From Nepenthes gracilis (Eukaryota; Streptophyta; Magnoliopsida; Caryophyllales; Nepenthaceae): a stretch of 64,000 nt of DNA. The stretch covers positions 4,259,692 to 4,323,691 of the forward strand of contig BSYO01000031.1 in the NCBI GenBank assembly GCA_033239525.1. Reading direction: 5' to 3'. Position numbers and translations under genes: made by a program. Shown here piece after piece: positions 23,461 to 34,658 of the stretch (the stretch's first letter is position 1; the number at the start of each line of letters is the position of its first letter). A model generated the notes under the pieces. It was not told where the DNA came from, made no database searches, and saw only the letters and a program-made list of their open reading frames with translations.

Positions 23461-23801
23461 AAGTAGGTGTGTTCCACATCGAGACGCCCAAAACATGAAA
23501 CCATGGCAAGGATAAATCTACACAACTTGTGCACAACTAATAACAAATTGGGACTAAAAATGCATAAAACTTGAACAAATCTAGAAAAAAAAGGATGTCC
23601 ATGGACAAGGAGGAAAAATACCATTAATGGAGAGATAAAGCATAAGAATGAAAGGAAGAGAAAGAACCTTACCTTGGATTTTCCCACTAGTTGAGGAGAA
23701 ACGTGTAGATCTAGAGGATTTGGAGGTAGAGAGAGGAGCAGAGAAGAGAGAAGGACGAGAGACAAGAAAGGAGGGGTGTCAAAATATAGATAGCACATGA
23801 C

Positions 23802-23901
23802 NNNNNNNNNNNNNNNNNNNNNNNNNNNNNNNNNNNNNNNNNNNNNNNNNNNNNNNNNNNNNNNNNNNNNNNNNNNNNNNNNNNNNNNNNNNNNNNNNNN
23901 N
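23802..23901. other. Assembly gap, exactly 100 N
   Basis: A run of 100 N, the conventional placeholder for a gap of unknown size. It lies between copia gag and the element's extra ORF, where protease, integrase, RT and RNase H should be. About 4 kb or more of sequence may be missing. Confidence 0.97.
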
Positions 23902-24417
23902 TGGAGTCATTATCTGTCAATTCCTTCTTAGATTTTAAAGCAGTGAATTTATTATTCTTTGATTGGGGCAAAGTGTGTTCATATGTCTATAGAAATTCGA
24001 CAAATTCTTCAATCTTTACCTATCAAAGATATTTACTCTCTTCGATTGCAGTGACTTTGGGTCTAAATGGCACAGGAAGTGATCTTACGGCTTTTAAAAA
24101 ATTTCTATTTTCAGGATTTCTTTCTCCTAAGTTAAACGTGGAGTTTACTATATTATTTAATTTTATGTAAAATTTATCAAAGGTTTCATCATTCTTCATC
24201 CTAATTTCCTTAAATCTAGTAGTAAGTATCTGCAATTTTGACTTTTTTACTAATGTTATTTCTTCATGTGTAATTTTAAAAATTTCTCATGCATCTTTAG
24301 ATGTTGGGCACATGAAAATACATTTAAACTCTTCAAGGGACATAACCATAAAAATCACATGCAACCCTTTACTATTTTAGTTACAAGTATCGAGTTTTTC
24401 TTTCATCCACAAGAATA
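23902..24417 (-). pseudogene. Copia gag, C-terminal part, ending at the assembly gap
   Basis: UBN2-family gag. The open piece 24235-24023 reads MQILTTRFKEIRMKNDETFD and continues through LNNIVNSTFNLGE and SLPVPFRPKVTAIEESKYL, the hallmark of plant copia gag. Upstream (24400-24240) further gag residues are visible across frameshifts. Downstream, after two stops, similarity continues (VKIEEFVEFL, LPQSKNNK) to the N run. The CCHC knuckle and pol would come next but are not in the assembly. Confidence 0.82.
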
Positions 24418-24422
24418 GAACT

Positions 24423-24603
24423 TGTAATATTTCGGATCCCGATTGGATTATTTTAATATTAATTGTGATTTTGGATATTTCGGACGTGGTGAAAGTAAAT
24501 TAAAATATTCTAAAATTTTGAGAAGTAATCGGGATTTCGGAGTAGCGCCGAGGCACTGTCTATCTTTATTATTCGAATACGATTTAGATTTAAAATTAAA
24601 GAT

Positions 24604-24696
<93 letters not shown>

Positions 24697-27147
24697 TATA
24701 AGTAAGTAAAAGATAAAAAAGAAGAAAATCAAAGCGAATCGGGTGAGAGGGAGAAGGGGAAGAAGGAGAAGGACATTAGGGTTTGCAATCACCCGAAAGA
24801 TGGAGAGAAGGAAGGGAATTAGCGGCGGCGGTCACGGGTAAACAGCAGTGGCAGCCAGTGGTGATCTTACTACGTATTATAAATTGCGCGCGTGGTAGCA
24901 TTATGTGGCGCAGTGTAGGTTAGACAAGAAGCAGCACAGTGAGGTTGCGGGAGGTGCAGCGGTGGCGTGAGGATCAAGGCCGGCCACAGGGCGGTGCCGA
25001 GAGGCGGCGACGGCCATGGCCACATGGCGGCGCGGTGCCGCCGGTGGCGCGACGTGAGGCGGTGGCGTGAGTGCGGAGGAGATCGATTTACGAGTGCGCA
25101 AGGGGGAAGCCGCGAGAGAGAGAGGATGGCGACCGGATGGGGAGGCAAACACGATGGCGTGGTCGCTAGGAAGGTAGGCGAACGGGGGTTCATGCAGCCT
25201 TGAGAGGAGTGGCCAGTGAGTGTGATGGCGTGGCGGGAGGAGTCAAAGGCAGAGGGGGAGATGCACGCCAAGGCAGTGGCGCTGGGCCGAGGCAGAGAGA
25301 GAAAGGCTTGATGGAGGCCAGGACATCCTTTCTTCGAATCTATGAGAGTATAATGTTAAGGCAAGTATCCTCTAGCCCTATTCTTGGTCCGATTTAATTT
25401 TCGATACATTTTTAGCTCTTTGTGGAGATTTTACTAACATGCATATTTTTTAAAATACCCTCGATTTATCGGTGTGTACGTCATGTATATTTTTATAGGT
25501 TGTCGCGGTGGTTTTGTCGTAACATTTATGATTTGGTGGGATTTTGGACATCCGGACGATATATATGTATGTTTGTTATCCGTATATTGTGGAGCCATAG
25601 GCAGGCCTTGCACTAACCATACCGCAGCTGCAGGGTGGGATCACTCTGCAGGACCATGTGGTCAGGACCCTGAGGTTGATTTGTGATCAAAGGCATTAGT
25701 TATTTTGTGGCGCCCGCTCAGTGAGGGGAGGCTTAGTCCCACAGGGGGGCGTATGATAGAGCTACTTCCGTCGGAAGGAAGATTGAGCTATTTCGCCGGA
25801 AGGAAGGTTGAGATATTTGTAGGTGACTTGCCTTTGTATTTTAATGAACCATCGTAAAAATTGACGAAAACTAATATATTCGGACGTCTAATATATAACT
25901 AAAACTTGAGGTTGCATCAAGCCGCGGAGTGGTAAAACATAGTGAGCAGTTCTAATCTATGGAGGCAGTACATGGATGGCCTTGAGCTGCGCCCCTAATC
26001 GTAGCCCGATATGGCAACGTGGTTACGGGCGAGATAACCCTTATCAAGTTGGTATCGTTGATATTTGGTTCTCGATTTCGTATGCTTTGTATTTACTGCC
26101 GCGATTTGGGTGTCTTTGTGATTTGAATCGTGGTTTGGCCACGAATGAGCGATAAATATCACCAAATACGTCTTGATGTGATAAATCGGAAAGTGTTTTT
26201 TGATTTATGTTTTTGATTACGGCGGTTTTTCTCTTGAATTTCTACATTATGAGTTTTTCCGTCGGTGGCGGTATGTGTTTCCGCGGATGTGGTGGCGGTG
26301 GCGATTATGTAATGTGACCTGGATCATATGATATGATATCGTTCACAGATTTTACGAATCGTAATTTATACTTAATTTTATCGAATTTCTACATTATGAG
26401 TTTTAAATCCAGAGACGGCAGTATGTGTTCCGCGGATGTGGTGACGTAAAAGTGATTATGCTAATGTGATATCGGATCATATGATATGATATCATTCCCA
26501 ATTTTACCGGATCGTGATTTATATGATTTTGTCAGAGGGAGGCGAGTTATTACGGGACAGCGATTTAGTGAAAGACATCTCCTCGGTTTGAGGGATTTTA
26601 CGAACATGATGTTTTGTTTTTTTGATTGCTATCACGATATCCTGACTATTCGATTTATAGTCTTGTTTTTATCACGATGATGCTTGCGAGTCCTAGGCTC
26701 ACGTTTTCATGTTTTATCCCTTGGACTAGTGGCATGGATATGCTGCACGGGGCTTCGGGCGTGAAATTGGGGAAGGCAGATTATTCGCTATTCCCTTTTT
26801 AGCGAAGTAAATATTATGGTATATTTAGTACAGGGATATATTATGGTTAGTTTTTATGGCGGATGATGGCCTTGATCATTCATATGTAGAATATTGAGAT
26901 TATAGTATTAGCATGTGGATGGAGTTGTTGTAAAGGGTGGATACCTCCCTTGCGTCATGGTTAGCGAATCGTATATTATGTTTGTCTGATTCTAATCCAG
27001 GTAGAGTCTTGTGCGGGTTTTATTTATATTGGAGTCACTGCATGTATGTATGATTGTCACACCGAGGTCAAGATTATTATGGTTGATAGAAATATTATTA
27101 ATGATTTTATTTTTGACTTGTGAATATTGTGTTCCTGGGTCGTGACA
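24423..27147 (+). repeat. 5' LTR of the long-LTR Ty3 element
   Basis: Starts TGTAATATTTCGGATCCC and ends GGGTCGTGACA just before the primer-binding site. It contains a (TAA)n microsatellite (24608-24696), a GC-rich block with many GGCGG and GTGGCG strings (24820-25310), and several large low-complexity open frames that have no protein support. It matches 30664-35932 throughout, with many small indels. Confidence 0.88.
24608..24696. repeat. (TAA)n microsatellite in the 5' LTR
   Basis: About 30 perfect trinucleotide units. Translation gives a poly-Tyr or poly-Ile frame that is not a gene. Confidence 0.95.
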
Positions 27148-27151
27148 GTTG

Positions 27152-27162
27152 TGGTATCAGAG
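27152..27162 (+). promoter_or_regulatory. Ty3 primer-binding site
   Basis: TGGTATCAGAG, complementary to tRNA-iMet, 4 bases inside the 5' LTR end. Confidence 0.85.
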
Positions 27163-30100
27163 AAAAGGTCGTAAGGTGAGATATTTTGGGTTTATCTCGG
27201 ATAAGAAATTGATTGAATATCTGGCGTGGTAAGTGTAGCCTTTGGTAAAGAATGGAAGTTTAGGTCGTAAATATTTGAATTCGACTCAAAAAGTCGATTA
27301 ATAGGCTGTGTTGAGTCACGCGAGCAATGTTTTGAGTGTTTACATTCGCGAGATGATAGATGAAATTTGGTTGCTTTTGAAGGATGGTTTGTTGTAGGCA
27401 AGATGGAGAGTGCGCCGAATGATTGAATGTGAGCGATTTGAAGAATTTTGGGATGTTTAATCTCGATTAAGGTTTAAATTGAACTTGAGAGAAGTGGAGG
27501 AGGTGTTCGAGGTTTCGTGATTCAAATGAAATCTGATCTATTGCCCTTAAGTTGGAGTAAAAGAAGCCCGATGGTAAACTCAGTCACATGTTCACTTCTT
27601 GAATGTTTTTGTGGAGCAATTTTGAGGATTATTCTGTTTGGCATTGGGATAATAAGGAAGGTGAATTTAGTTGGTGTATGAAAATAAGTCATGGCCTTTG
27701 AGATTGTATGTAAATGTTGTATATTTTTCATTTTTAGATCGAGCTTTGATAAAATTTACCCGATGGGTGAACATTTGATCTGTTAAGTTTTAGACTGATT
27801 ATCCCGATCACGAGTTTATAGATATCAATGATTGGTTGATCTAATTTTATTTGATGAATCGGACTTTAATGATATTGGGGGTGATTTGGTTGGCAATTCA
27901 CCACATTAGTGTAAATGATTTCATAAGAATATTGATTTACAATTTGAAGAACATGTGAATTTTTGAATATGAGGAAGGAGTTGATCGATAGGTGATGAAA
28001 TTGGTATCATTGTGCATAAAGTTAAATGATAGAAAATGTGTGCGAGGTTTATGCGGTATGTGGCCACATTTGGGAGTCGTTATGTGATGTCATAAAAGTT
28101 TCCTGGTTGTATGGGTAGTCGAAAACATTTCTTAGGTAAGAAGATTAGCTGAATTGTCTTTAGTCGAATAGTTGAGGTTGTTGTTAAGGTTGTGTCGGGA
28201 GTGGCAGTGATTTGAGACCTTGTATAGAGTCGATGAGGCATTGGTCGTGCCTTGCCGCCCAGGTGTTAAATAACTTTTGGGATAAAGTAATGAATCTATG
28301 GCAGGTTATTTGTGAATTATTGAAATTTAATTCGTTTGGGAAATGAGATTATTTGATAAAAGCGAATGTTAAGGTGGTAAGTGATTTGTTTGATCAATGG
28401 TTTGGTGATTACGATATTTTCTAAATCGATCTCTGTACTTGGAGTATTGTCAATTAAAGATATTGGGAGAATATACCAGAGTTGCCTTGAGTGAAGGTGC
28501 AGGCATTGTGAGCTTCGGTGATGTTTTTGGTTAGTGATTTTGTTGGCATCTTTTGTAGGTCATATGAATTTTGCTGATCTTTCGGTGCGTATTTTTGATC
28601 TATTTGTGATAGCTTCGTTAATGATATTTTGATTTGTTCGCGGGATTTTATGTAGGGCGTGAGGTTCGTCGAGGACTATGTATTATAGGCTGCGAAAGGT
28701 AGTTTGTGTTTTTGCCAATTGAAATGCAGTTTGGTTGGAAATGTAGTGTTATTTTGGGCATATTGTTTCTTGATGGCATGTTTATGCTTTGCGAGAAGAT
28801 TAAAGCGGTGGCCACTTGGGGAAGGACCATGTCGTTTGTTGCGAATATGCACTGATTTTTGAGTCTAGTTGAATTTATTAAGAGATTTGATGATGATTCC
28901 ATGAGAGTGGCATGCGTCGTGGGGCGTTTGGCTTTAAGCGATCGATGTTTATTGGAATAGTAATTGTAATGAGAGCTTTCGAAATTAATGGTAGATTACC
29001 CGACAATGTCAATTTGGTCCATCCCAAATGGATCAAGTTAATGCATGGTAGGTTATGATGCTCAGGAAGATTTGAGGTTGTGTTACGATGTGGCGTTTTC
29101 GGGTGATTGCCTGGAGTTACGGCCCAGTTGAATGTTTGATCCCAAAATACTTCACTTATGGCTTGAGTTAGCGATTTGAGGTATTTGCTTTGAGGATTTA
29201 GAAATGTTATTTGTATGAAGATAATTGTTGTCTAATTTGACTATAAAGGCTTAAGAGCAAATCATTTTAGAAAAGAGGAAAATATTATTGACAATTTTGG
29301 TGTCGAAAGTCTTGAATTTGTTATGTATATTTTTATAAGAAAAACCGAAACATGTGGGTCTGTAGCCCTTAGTGGTAAGATTTGATTTGGATTCTTAGGT
29401 GGAGAATCTGATTTGAAATCCAGTTTGAAGATGTTAATTATTTGGAGGTTTTGTTGAGTCTTGTGATTTTGGAAAAGTGGCGGCTTCCATTGGATCGGTC
29501 TAAAATCTCACGGAGTAGAAGGAGATTTTGTCGACAAAGGAGTAGGTAGGTGGATCCATTCTCATTTATGCGTATGTTATTCGGGGATCGAAATTGCATT
29601 AAGAGTTTGTCTGTCCTTTCTTTTCTCTTTGTTTTTAAGCGGAGAGTTATAGGTTATCGGTGAATAATTTACGCCGAGTTGGGATACGAAGCAAGCTCTT
29701 ATGCGGAAGATGCTTTTATGAAGATCGAAGTGAAGATCATTTTGTTCGCGGCGGTCATGGCGTGGGGCTGTGATCAAGCGAGCCTCGATGTCGGACGGCT
29801 CGGGAGCGATTGAGTGTCATCGCGTATTATGGAGTTGAAGTGATCTAAATTTGTTAAGAACATTGAAGACTCTTCATTGGCGGCGTGGTGAGTTGATCAT
29901 GCGTCTTGTGCTTAAAGGTAGAAGCCAAGAGGAAGAAGCTTTCGAGATTTTGTTTTGGTTTGCGTTGGATAGCGAGGAATTTAGTGGCATCTTGGATGAT
30001 GATGGATTTCCTGATGAAGTCGGTTCTTTGCTTACTGATCAGAAAGTCATTCTTGAGTTTGGTCGTTGACACATTATCAAGATGAGGAAATTGAACGATA

Positions 30101-30663
30101 TTCTAATTTTGAAGCCCTTGATTGCGATTGGAAGGAGATGATTGATCAGAGTTGCGCAGTGGAAGCGTATAGATTCATAGCCATCGATTCTGAGATTGAT
30201 TAATTGAGAATTCAAAGCATGAGATCAATTTGTAGCCTAAGTGGATGATCGGAACGGTGAGTGGATATTTACGAAAGCATCATGAAGAGAAAGAGTTTCG
30301 AAGTTTCGAGGGCAAATGATGGATTGAGTTGAGGTTGGATCGACTTTTGAGGTTTTGCAATGATTGGAGAGTGGCCGGCGGATTAGCGTTGCCAGTTTGG
30401 CGAATATTGATGATAGAAGTGTTTGTGTGTATGTATGTTGGCCAATATGGGTCGATTATTGGCATGTGATTGAGTGTGAATGGTTGCTGATTTCGAGAAG
30501 TTATTTTTATGTTGAGATTTTGATTCCGATAGAAAGATCAGGTGCTGATGATCAGATTTTTGAAGAAATCTTTTGATCGAGGTTAAGTTTGGAAGAATTG
30601 TTCATATCTGTTCAAGGATTGATATGTGTAAATTTCGAGGATGAAATTTTTATAAGGAGGAAG
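27163..30663 (+). pseudogene. Decayed internal region with pol scraps
   Basis: No intact domain. Around 28705-28880 a broken reading resembles the end of Ty3 RT (VFANWNAV, then FGHIVS, then KAVATWGR and a FLSLVEFIKRF-like block). Around 29095-29310 it resembles RNase H (SLMA..VSDLRYLL). Other stretches show no recognisable residues. Open frames reach only about 70 codons (29851-30069). The end has the AATTTCGAGGATGAAATTTT block (30630-30649) that precedes the PPT in Del/Tekay-type chromoviruses. The interior is much shorter than the usual 5-6 kb, so many deletions have accumulated. Not autonomous. Confidence 0.6.
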
Positions 30664-30827
30664 TGTGATATTTGGATCCGATTATTTTAATGTTAATTGT
30701 GATTTTTGATATTTGAGCGTGGTGAAAGTAAATTAAAATATTCTAAAATTTTGAGGAGTGATCGAGATTTTGGAGTAGTGCAGGCGCCTATTTATATTGT
30801 TGAATCGATTTAGATTTAAAATTAAAG

Positions 30828-30829
<2 letters not shown>

Positions 30830-30890
<61 letters not shown>

Positions 30891-30892
30891 TA
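30830..30892. repeat. (TAA)n microsatellite in the 3' LTR
   Basis: About 21 units at the equivalent LTR position. The difference from about 30 units in the partner shows expansion or contraction after insertion. Confidence 0.95.
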
Positions 30893-31924
30893 TAAGTAAG
30901 TAAAAGATAAAAAGAAAAGAAAATCAAAACGAATCGAGTGAGAGGGAGAAGAGGAGAGAGAGGGAGAAGGGAAATTAGAGTTTGCCGTGCGAAGAAGATG
31001 GAGGAGAAGGGAAAGAATCGGCGCGCGGCGCGAGGATCGGTGGCGGCGGTGGTGGCGGGTAGTGCGGTATAGGTTGCGGCGCATAGGCTAAGAAGAAGCG
31101 ATTGTGGCGTGTGGGTTGGGCCGAGAAGCGGCGGCGGGGTTGCGAATGAGGCCCCCGGTGGCCGTGTGGCTTCACGCCGGCGCCTTGATTGGCGGTGCCG
31201 GGAGGCGGGCGGCGGCCACATGAGGGCGTCTTGGTAGTCGAGTGGCGCGGCGTGGCGGTGGCGTGGTGCGGAGGAGATCGGCGGCGGAGTGCGCGAGAGG
31301 AAGCCGCGAGAGAGAAAGGATCGCGGCCCGGAGCCAGAAGCCGGCAGCGATCATGATGATACCGGCCCAGGAAAATGGCGAAGCAGTAGATTGTGGCCAG
31401 AAGGAGTAAATGCTGTGTGTGATGGCGCGTAGGAAACTTCTGCGCGAGAGAGAGATGCACGCGCAGGGGCGCGGCGCGGGGCGGGGAGAGAAGGCTTGCG
31501 GTGGAGTGGCGGGACATCCTTTCTTCGGATACGCAAGTATAATGTTAAGGCAAGTATCCTCTAGCCCTATTCTTGGTACGATTTAATTTTTTATGCATTT
31601 TAAAAGCTCTTTGTGAGATTTACTAACGTGCATGTATTTTTAAATACCACCGATTTATCAATTGTGTACATAAATGTATATTTTTATGGGTTATGCGGTG
31701 GTTTTTTTATCTTGGTATTTATGATTTGGTGGGATTTTGGACATCGGTGATATATGTATGTTTGTATATCCGTATATTGTGGAACCATGAACCGGGCCTT
31801 GCACTAACCATACATCTTGCCGGGGGGTGGGATCACTCTGGGACCATGGTGGTCCCGGACCCTAGGGGTTAATTTGTGATCAAGGCATTCGCTATTTGTG
31901 GCGCCGCTCAGGCGGGAGGCTTAG

Positions 31925-34658
31925 TGTAGGTTTTTTTGTGAACCCGACAATTGTTAAGGGTGATTAGTATGTTAATGATCAATACTAATCTTATGGGATG
32001 ATTAAGGTTTGATATCGGAAGAAAAATCGAGAAAATTACAAATTAAAAATTTCCCAGATCCACTGCCCAGCGAGCTTACCCTGCTTCAGGCGCTCAGCGT
32101 CTTTCAGTGGCCGCGTGCCACGGCCGCTCGCTGGCCGCTCGCCGCCCCTTTCAGCGGCAGCGCAATATAAAAATACGCCGCGCCCTCTTTTTCTCTCCCC
32201 ATTTTTGGGGCCCAAGGGTTTGAGGAGAGAGAGGCGCGATTTTTAGAGAGAGAAGAAGGAGATCGAGCAAAGTCCGATTCGCCGAAGGCAGTGTATAAAA
32301 AGGTAGAAAGCAGCGTCGAGCAAGTGTTCTCATACCCACTTCTCGTTCTCTTTCGATGTTTGTGTATTTTGTTGGGTATTTTGTGTGTATACCCGCAGGG
32401 AAATGTTAGGATATTGAAAACCCATGCCTTGAGGTCCATGAAAATGTAGTTAGTTGTGGATTTAAGTGTCGGTCGCTAGGGTGGGTTTTACCGAAACCTA
32501 ACGGGATTTTGGGGTTTCCGTTTTCGACCCGTATCATGAAATTGACCCCAAAGTGGAATCCCCACGTCCCGGTGTGTATATATATCGGCCGTGGATCCGA
32601 TCTCATGGCGTTGGACCCGTTAAGCGGCGTCCGAGGCCATTAAGGCGGCTGTTACTGTTCACCCGAGCCCGAAGGTGGATTTTGCACGTTGTCACCTTAG
32701 GTGGAATGATGAAAGAACCCTAGGTATGAATACCATGTCCCGATTGTGTATATATCGGATCTGCAAGATCTTGTAAGATTTGACCCGTTCGTGGCATCCG
32801 AGCAGCCTTGATAGTTTCCCGTTGTGGATAATCCCGGAAATGAATGGGAAGTTATGTACTTCCACCCTCATGATAAGTTAAATCCAGAACCCAAATGTGT
32901 AATCTGTGTACAAGATGTCGTGCGAATCACCGGACGTCCGATTTTAAATGCTCGAGAACGTGTCGGCGTCCAGGTGTTGAAAGAGAAATCGATAATGTTT
33001 ACCCAAAAGAGGCCAGAAATGCAAAGTGAAATGTGTATCCTAATTGTAATGAAAAGAGCGTTTAAATGATTAAAAACGTAAACGTAAACCCGATGTGAAT
33101 CCTTGTCTTTGGAGCCAAAGGAATGAGTCTCGGAGGTTCCAAAAAGGACTTGTGATCACTTGGGTGTGAGAACTAATCTATATTGTGATCTTGGGTGATT
33201 TATTGTGACTAAGGGAAATGGATCAAGTAGAAAGTGGAAGCGAACTTGTGATGACTTGGATTAAGGGGGTGGAGTCCCATTGGATATTGGATCGTGGCAA
33301 AGGCGGAAGGAGTCACGTTGTGCTTGAGATGATATGATCTCTGGATGGAGGCGTGTTTGATGATGTAATCTCGGTTGGAGATGATTGTGATGGGAATGAG
33401 GTTTCCCAGATATGATGGTATAGCAAATGTGGATTTTCCCTCTCAGTGTCGAACCTAACCTTGAAACTAGGACCACGAGTCGTATGGGTAGTATTCTTTA
33501 GTGTACCATGTCCATCGTGGTGGGAACCGAGGGATGCCCAGCCCACGTATTAGGCCGCTCGTGTGAGGCGGTGATGTCTAATGCAGCTTTAGGAAACTAC
33601 TGTGGAAGAAACGAGGATTGCCCTGGACCCCGGGGGTGTGGGGTGTCATCGGCCACATATTGAGATGTAGTAAATGAGAGATGAGATGTGCATGGATGCG
33701 GCCGAGGGTCGTGTCTTACCCGACCCGTAAGTAGTAGCAAGTGGCTTTTAGGAATGTAGCGAACATTCTGTCCTCGTTCTCTCTCGCGTCGTTGGTTATT
33801 CACGATCTGCTGCGGGGTCCATAAGATGATGTAATAAAGAAAATGGCCAATATCCATCGATGAACCGTGAATCAAATGATTGAGAAAGGCAGAAGTGAGC
33901 GTAATGAGAATCTTGCGAATCTAAATAGATGAACCAAGCGAACCCATTGATTGAAGATGGCAAGTGGCTGTAGGGATCGAGTGATCGAGTTGCTTCCCAT
34001 TCCTGTCTGTTCCTGATTGGAGTGTGTGTATCCCTCTCGTTTCGATTCTTGTCTACCGTGTCTTGGAGAAAGTGAATATGATTATACTTGTAGTTGTTGG
34101 CTCACTCTTGCTATTGTTGTCTCTTTTTAGAGATGAGAACACTTGGGTAGTAGCGTATAGATAGAGCAGATGAGGCTTGCTTGATGGGATTATTTGGCGG
34201 CGAGTGATCGAGAAGATTTGGTCTTAGAGTTGGATCGGACGCGTAGACAGCCGCTCGTGTTGTGGCGTAGCTCATTATTCTTATTTTATGGTTTTATTTT
34301 GCCATGAATGTATATTGATTTAGTTATGCTTCGGCGTTTGTATATTTATGTTGGAGTTTTGCTTAATTAGATGGCATCTCTAGATGTCGGTACTATCGGT
34401 TGAAAATCATGTTGGAGCCATAGATGATATGGTATGTGTGATCTGTGTGGTGTGTTGTAGGCTTTGAGTTAAGCCTTTTGAATAGATGTGTGCTTGTTGC
34501 GGGTTGATATTTTAACGAGGTTGTGTATTTCGGTTTTTACCGTCCAATTGCGGGAGAAACTGCCGGATTTTTGTAGAGTCCATAGGTTAATTATAGGCTC
34601 TAGAGTGTGTTTAGTCATTGACGGAGGTTATTGATGGAGAATAATCCGTTAAGTCACA
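31925..34658 (+). mobile_element. Solo LTR (level 4), 2.73 kb
   Basis: Bounded by a perfect 5-bp duplication CTTAG (31920-31924 and 34659-34663). Starts TGTAGGTTTTTTTG and ends AAGTCACA. No PBS, PPT or pol between the ends, so it is a solo LTR left by LTR-LTR recombination. A TATAAAAA box (32166-32173) with a pyrimidine-rich downstream region suggests an LTR promoter on the plus strand. A 170-bp segment is loosely duplicated (GTCCCGGTGTGTATATAT near 32568 and GTCCCGATTGTGTATATAT near 32738). The orientation is inferred from the TATA box only. Confidence 0.8.
32166..32173 (+). promoter_or_regulatory. TATA box in the solo LTR
   Basis: TATAAAAA preceded by a GC-rich region and followed by CTCTTTTTCTCTCCCC. 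Typical LTR core-promoter layout. Confidence 0.5.

Noticed and set aside
23711..23971. Open frame running through the N run
   Set aside because: The continuity is produced only by undefined bases; the two sides are different parts of the copia element.
24448..24792. Poly-Tyr open frame of 114 codons, and similar Leu or Ile-rich frames at 30733-31221
   Set aside because: They are translations of the (TAA)n microsatellite inside the LTRs, with no protein-like context.
29851..30069. 72-codon frames on both strands in the long-LTR element interior
   Set aside because: Equal-length mirror frames with no family match, in decayed pol sequence.
30975..31517. 180-codon Pro/His/Arg-rich open frame on the minus strand
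   Set aside because: It lies in the GC-rich block of a long LTR; the equivalent region of the other LTR does not keep the same protein. Low-complexity composition only.
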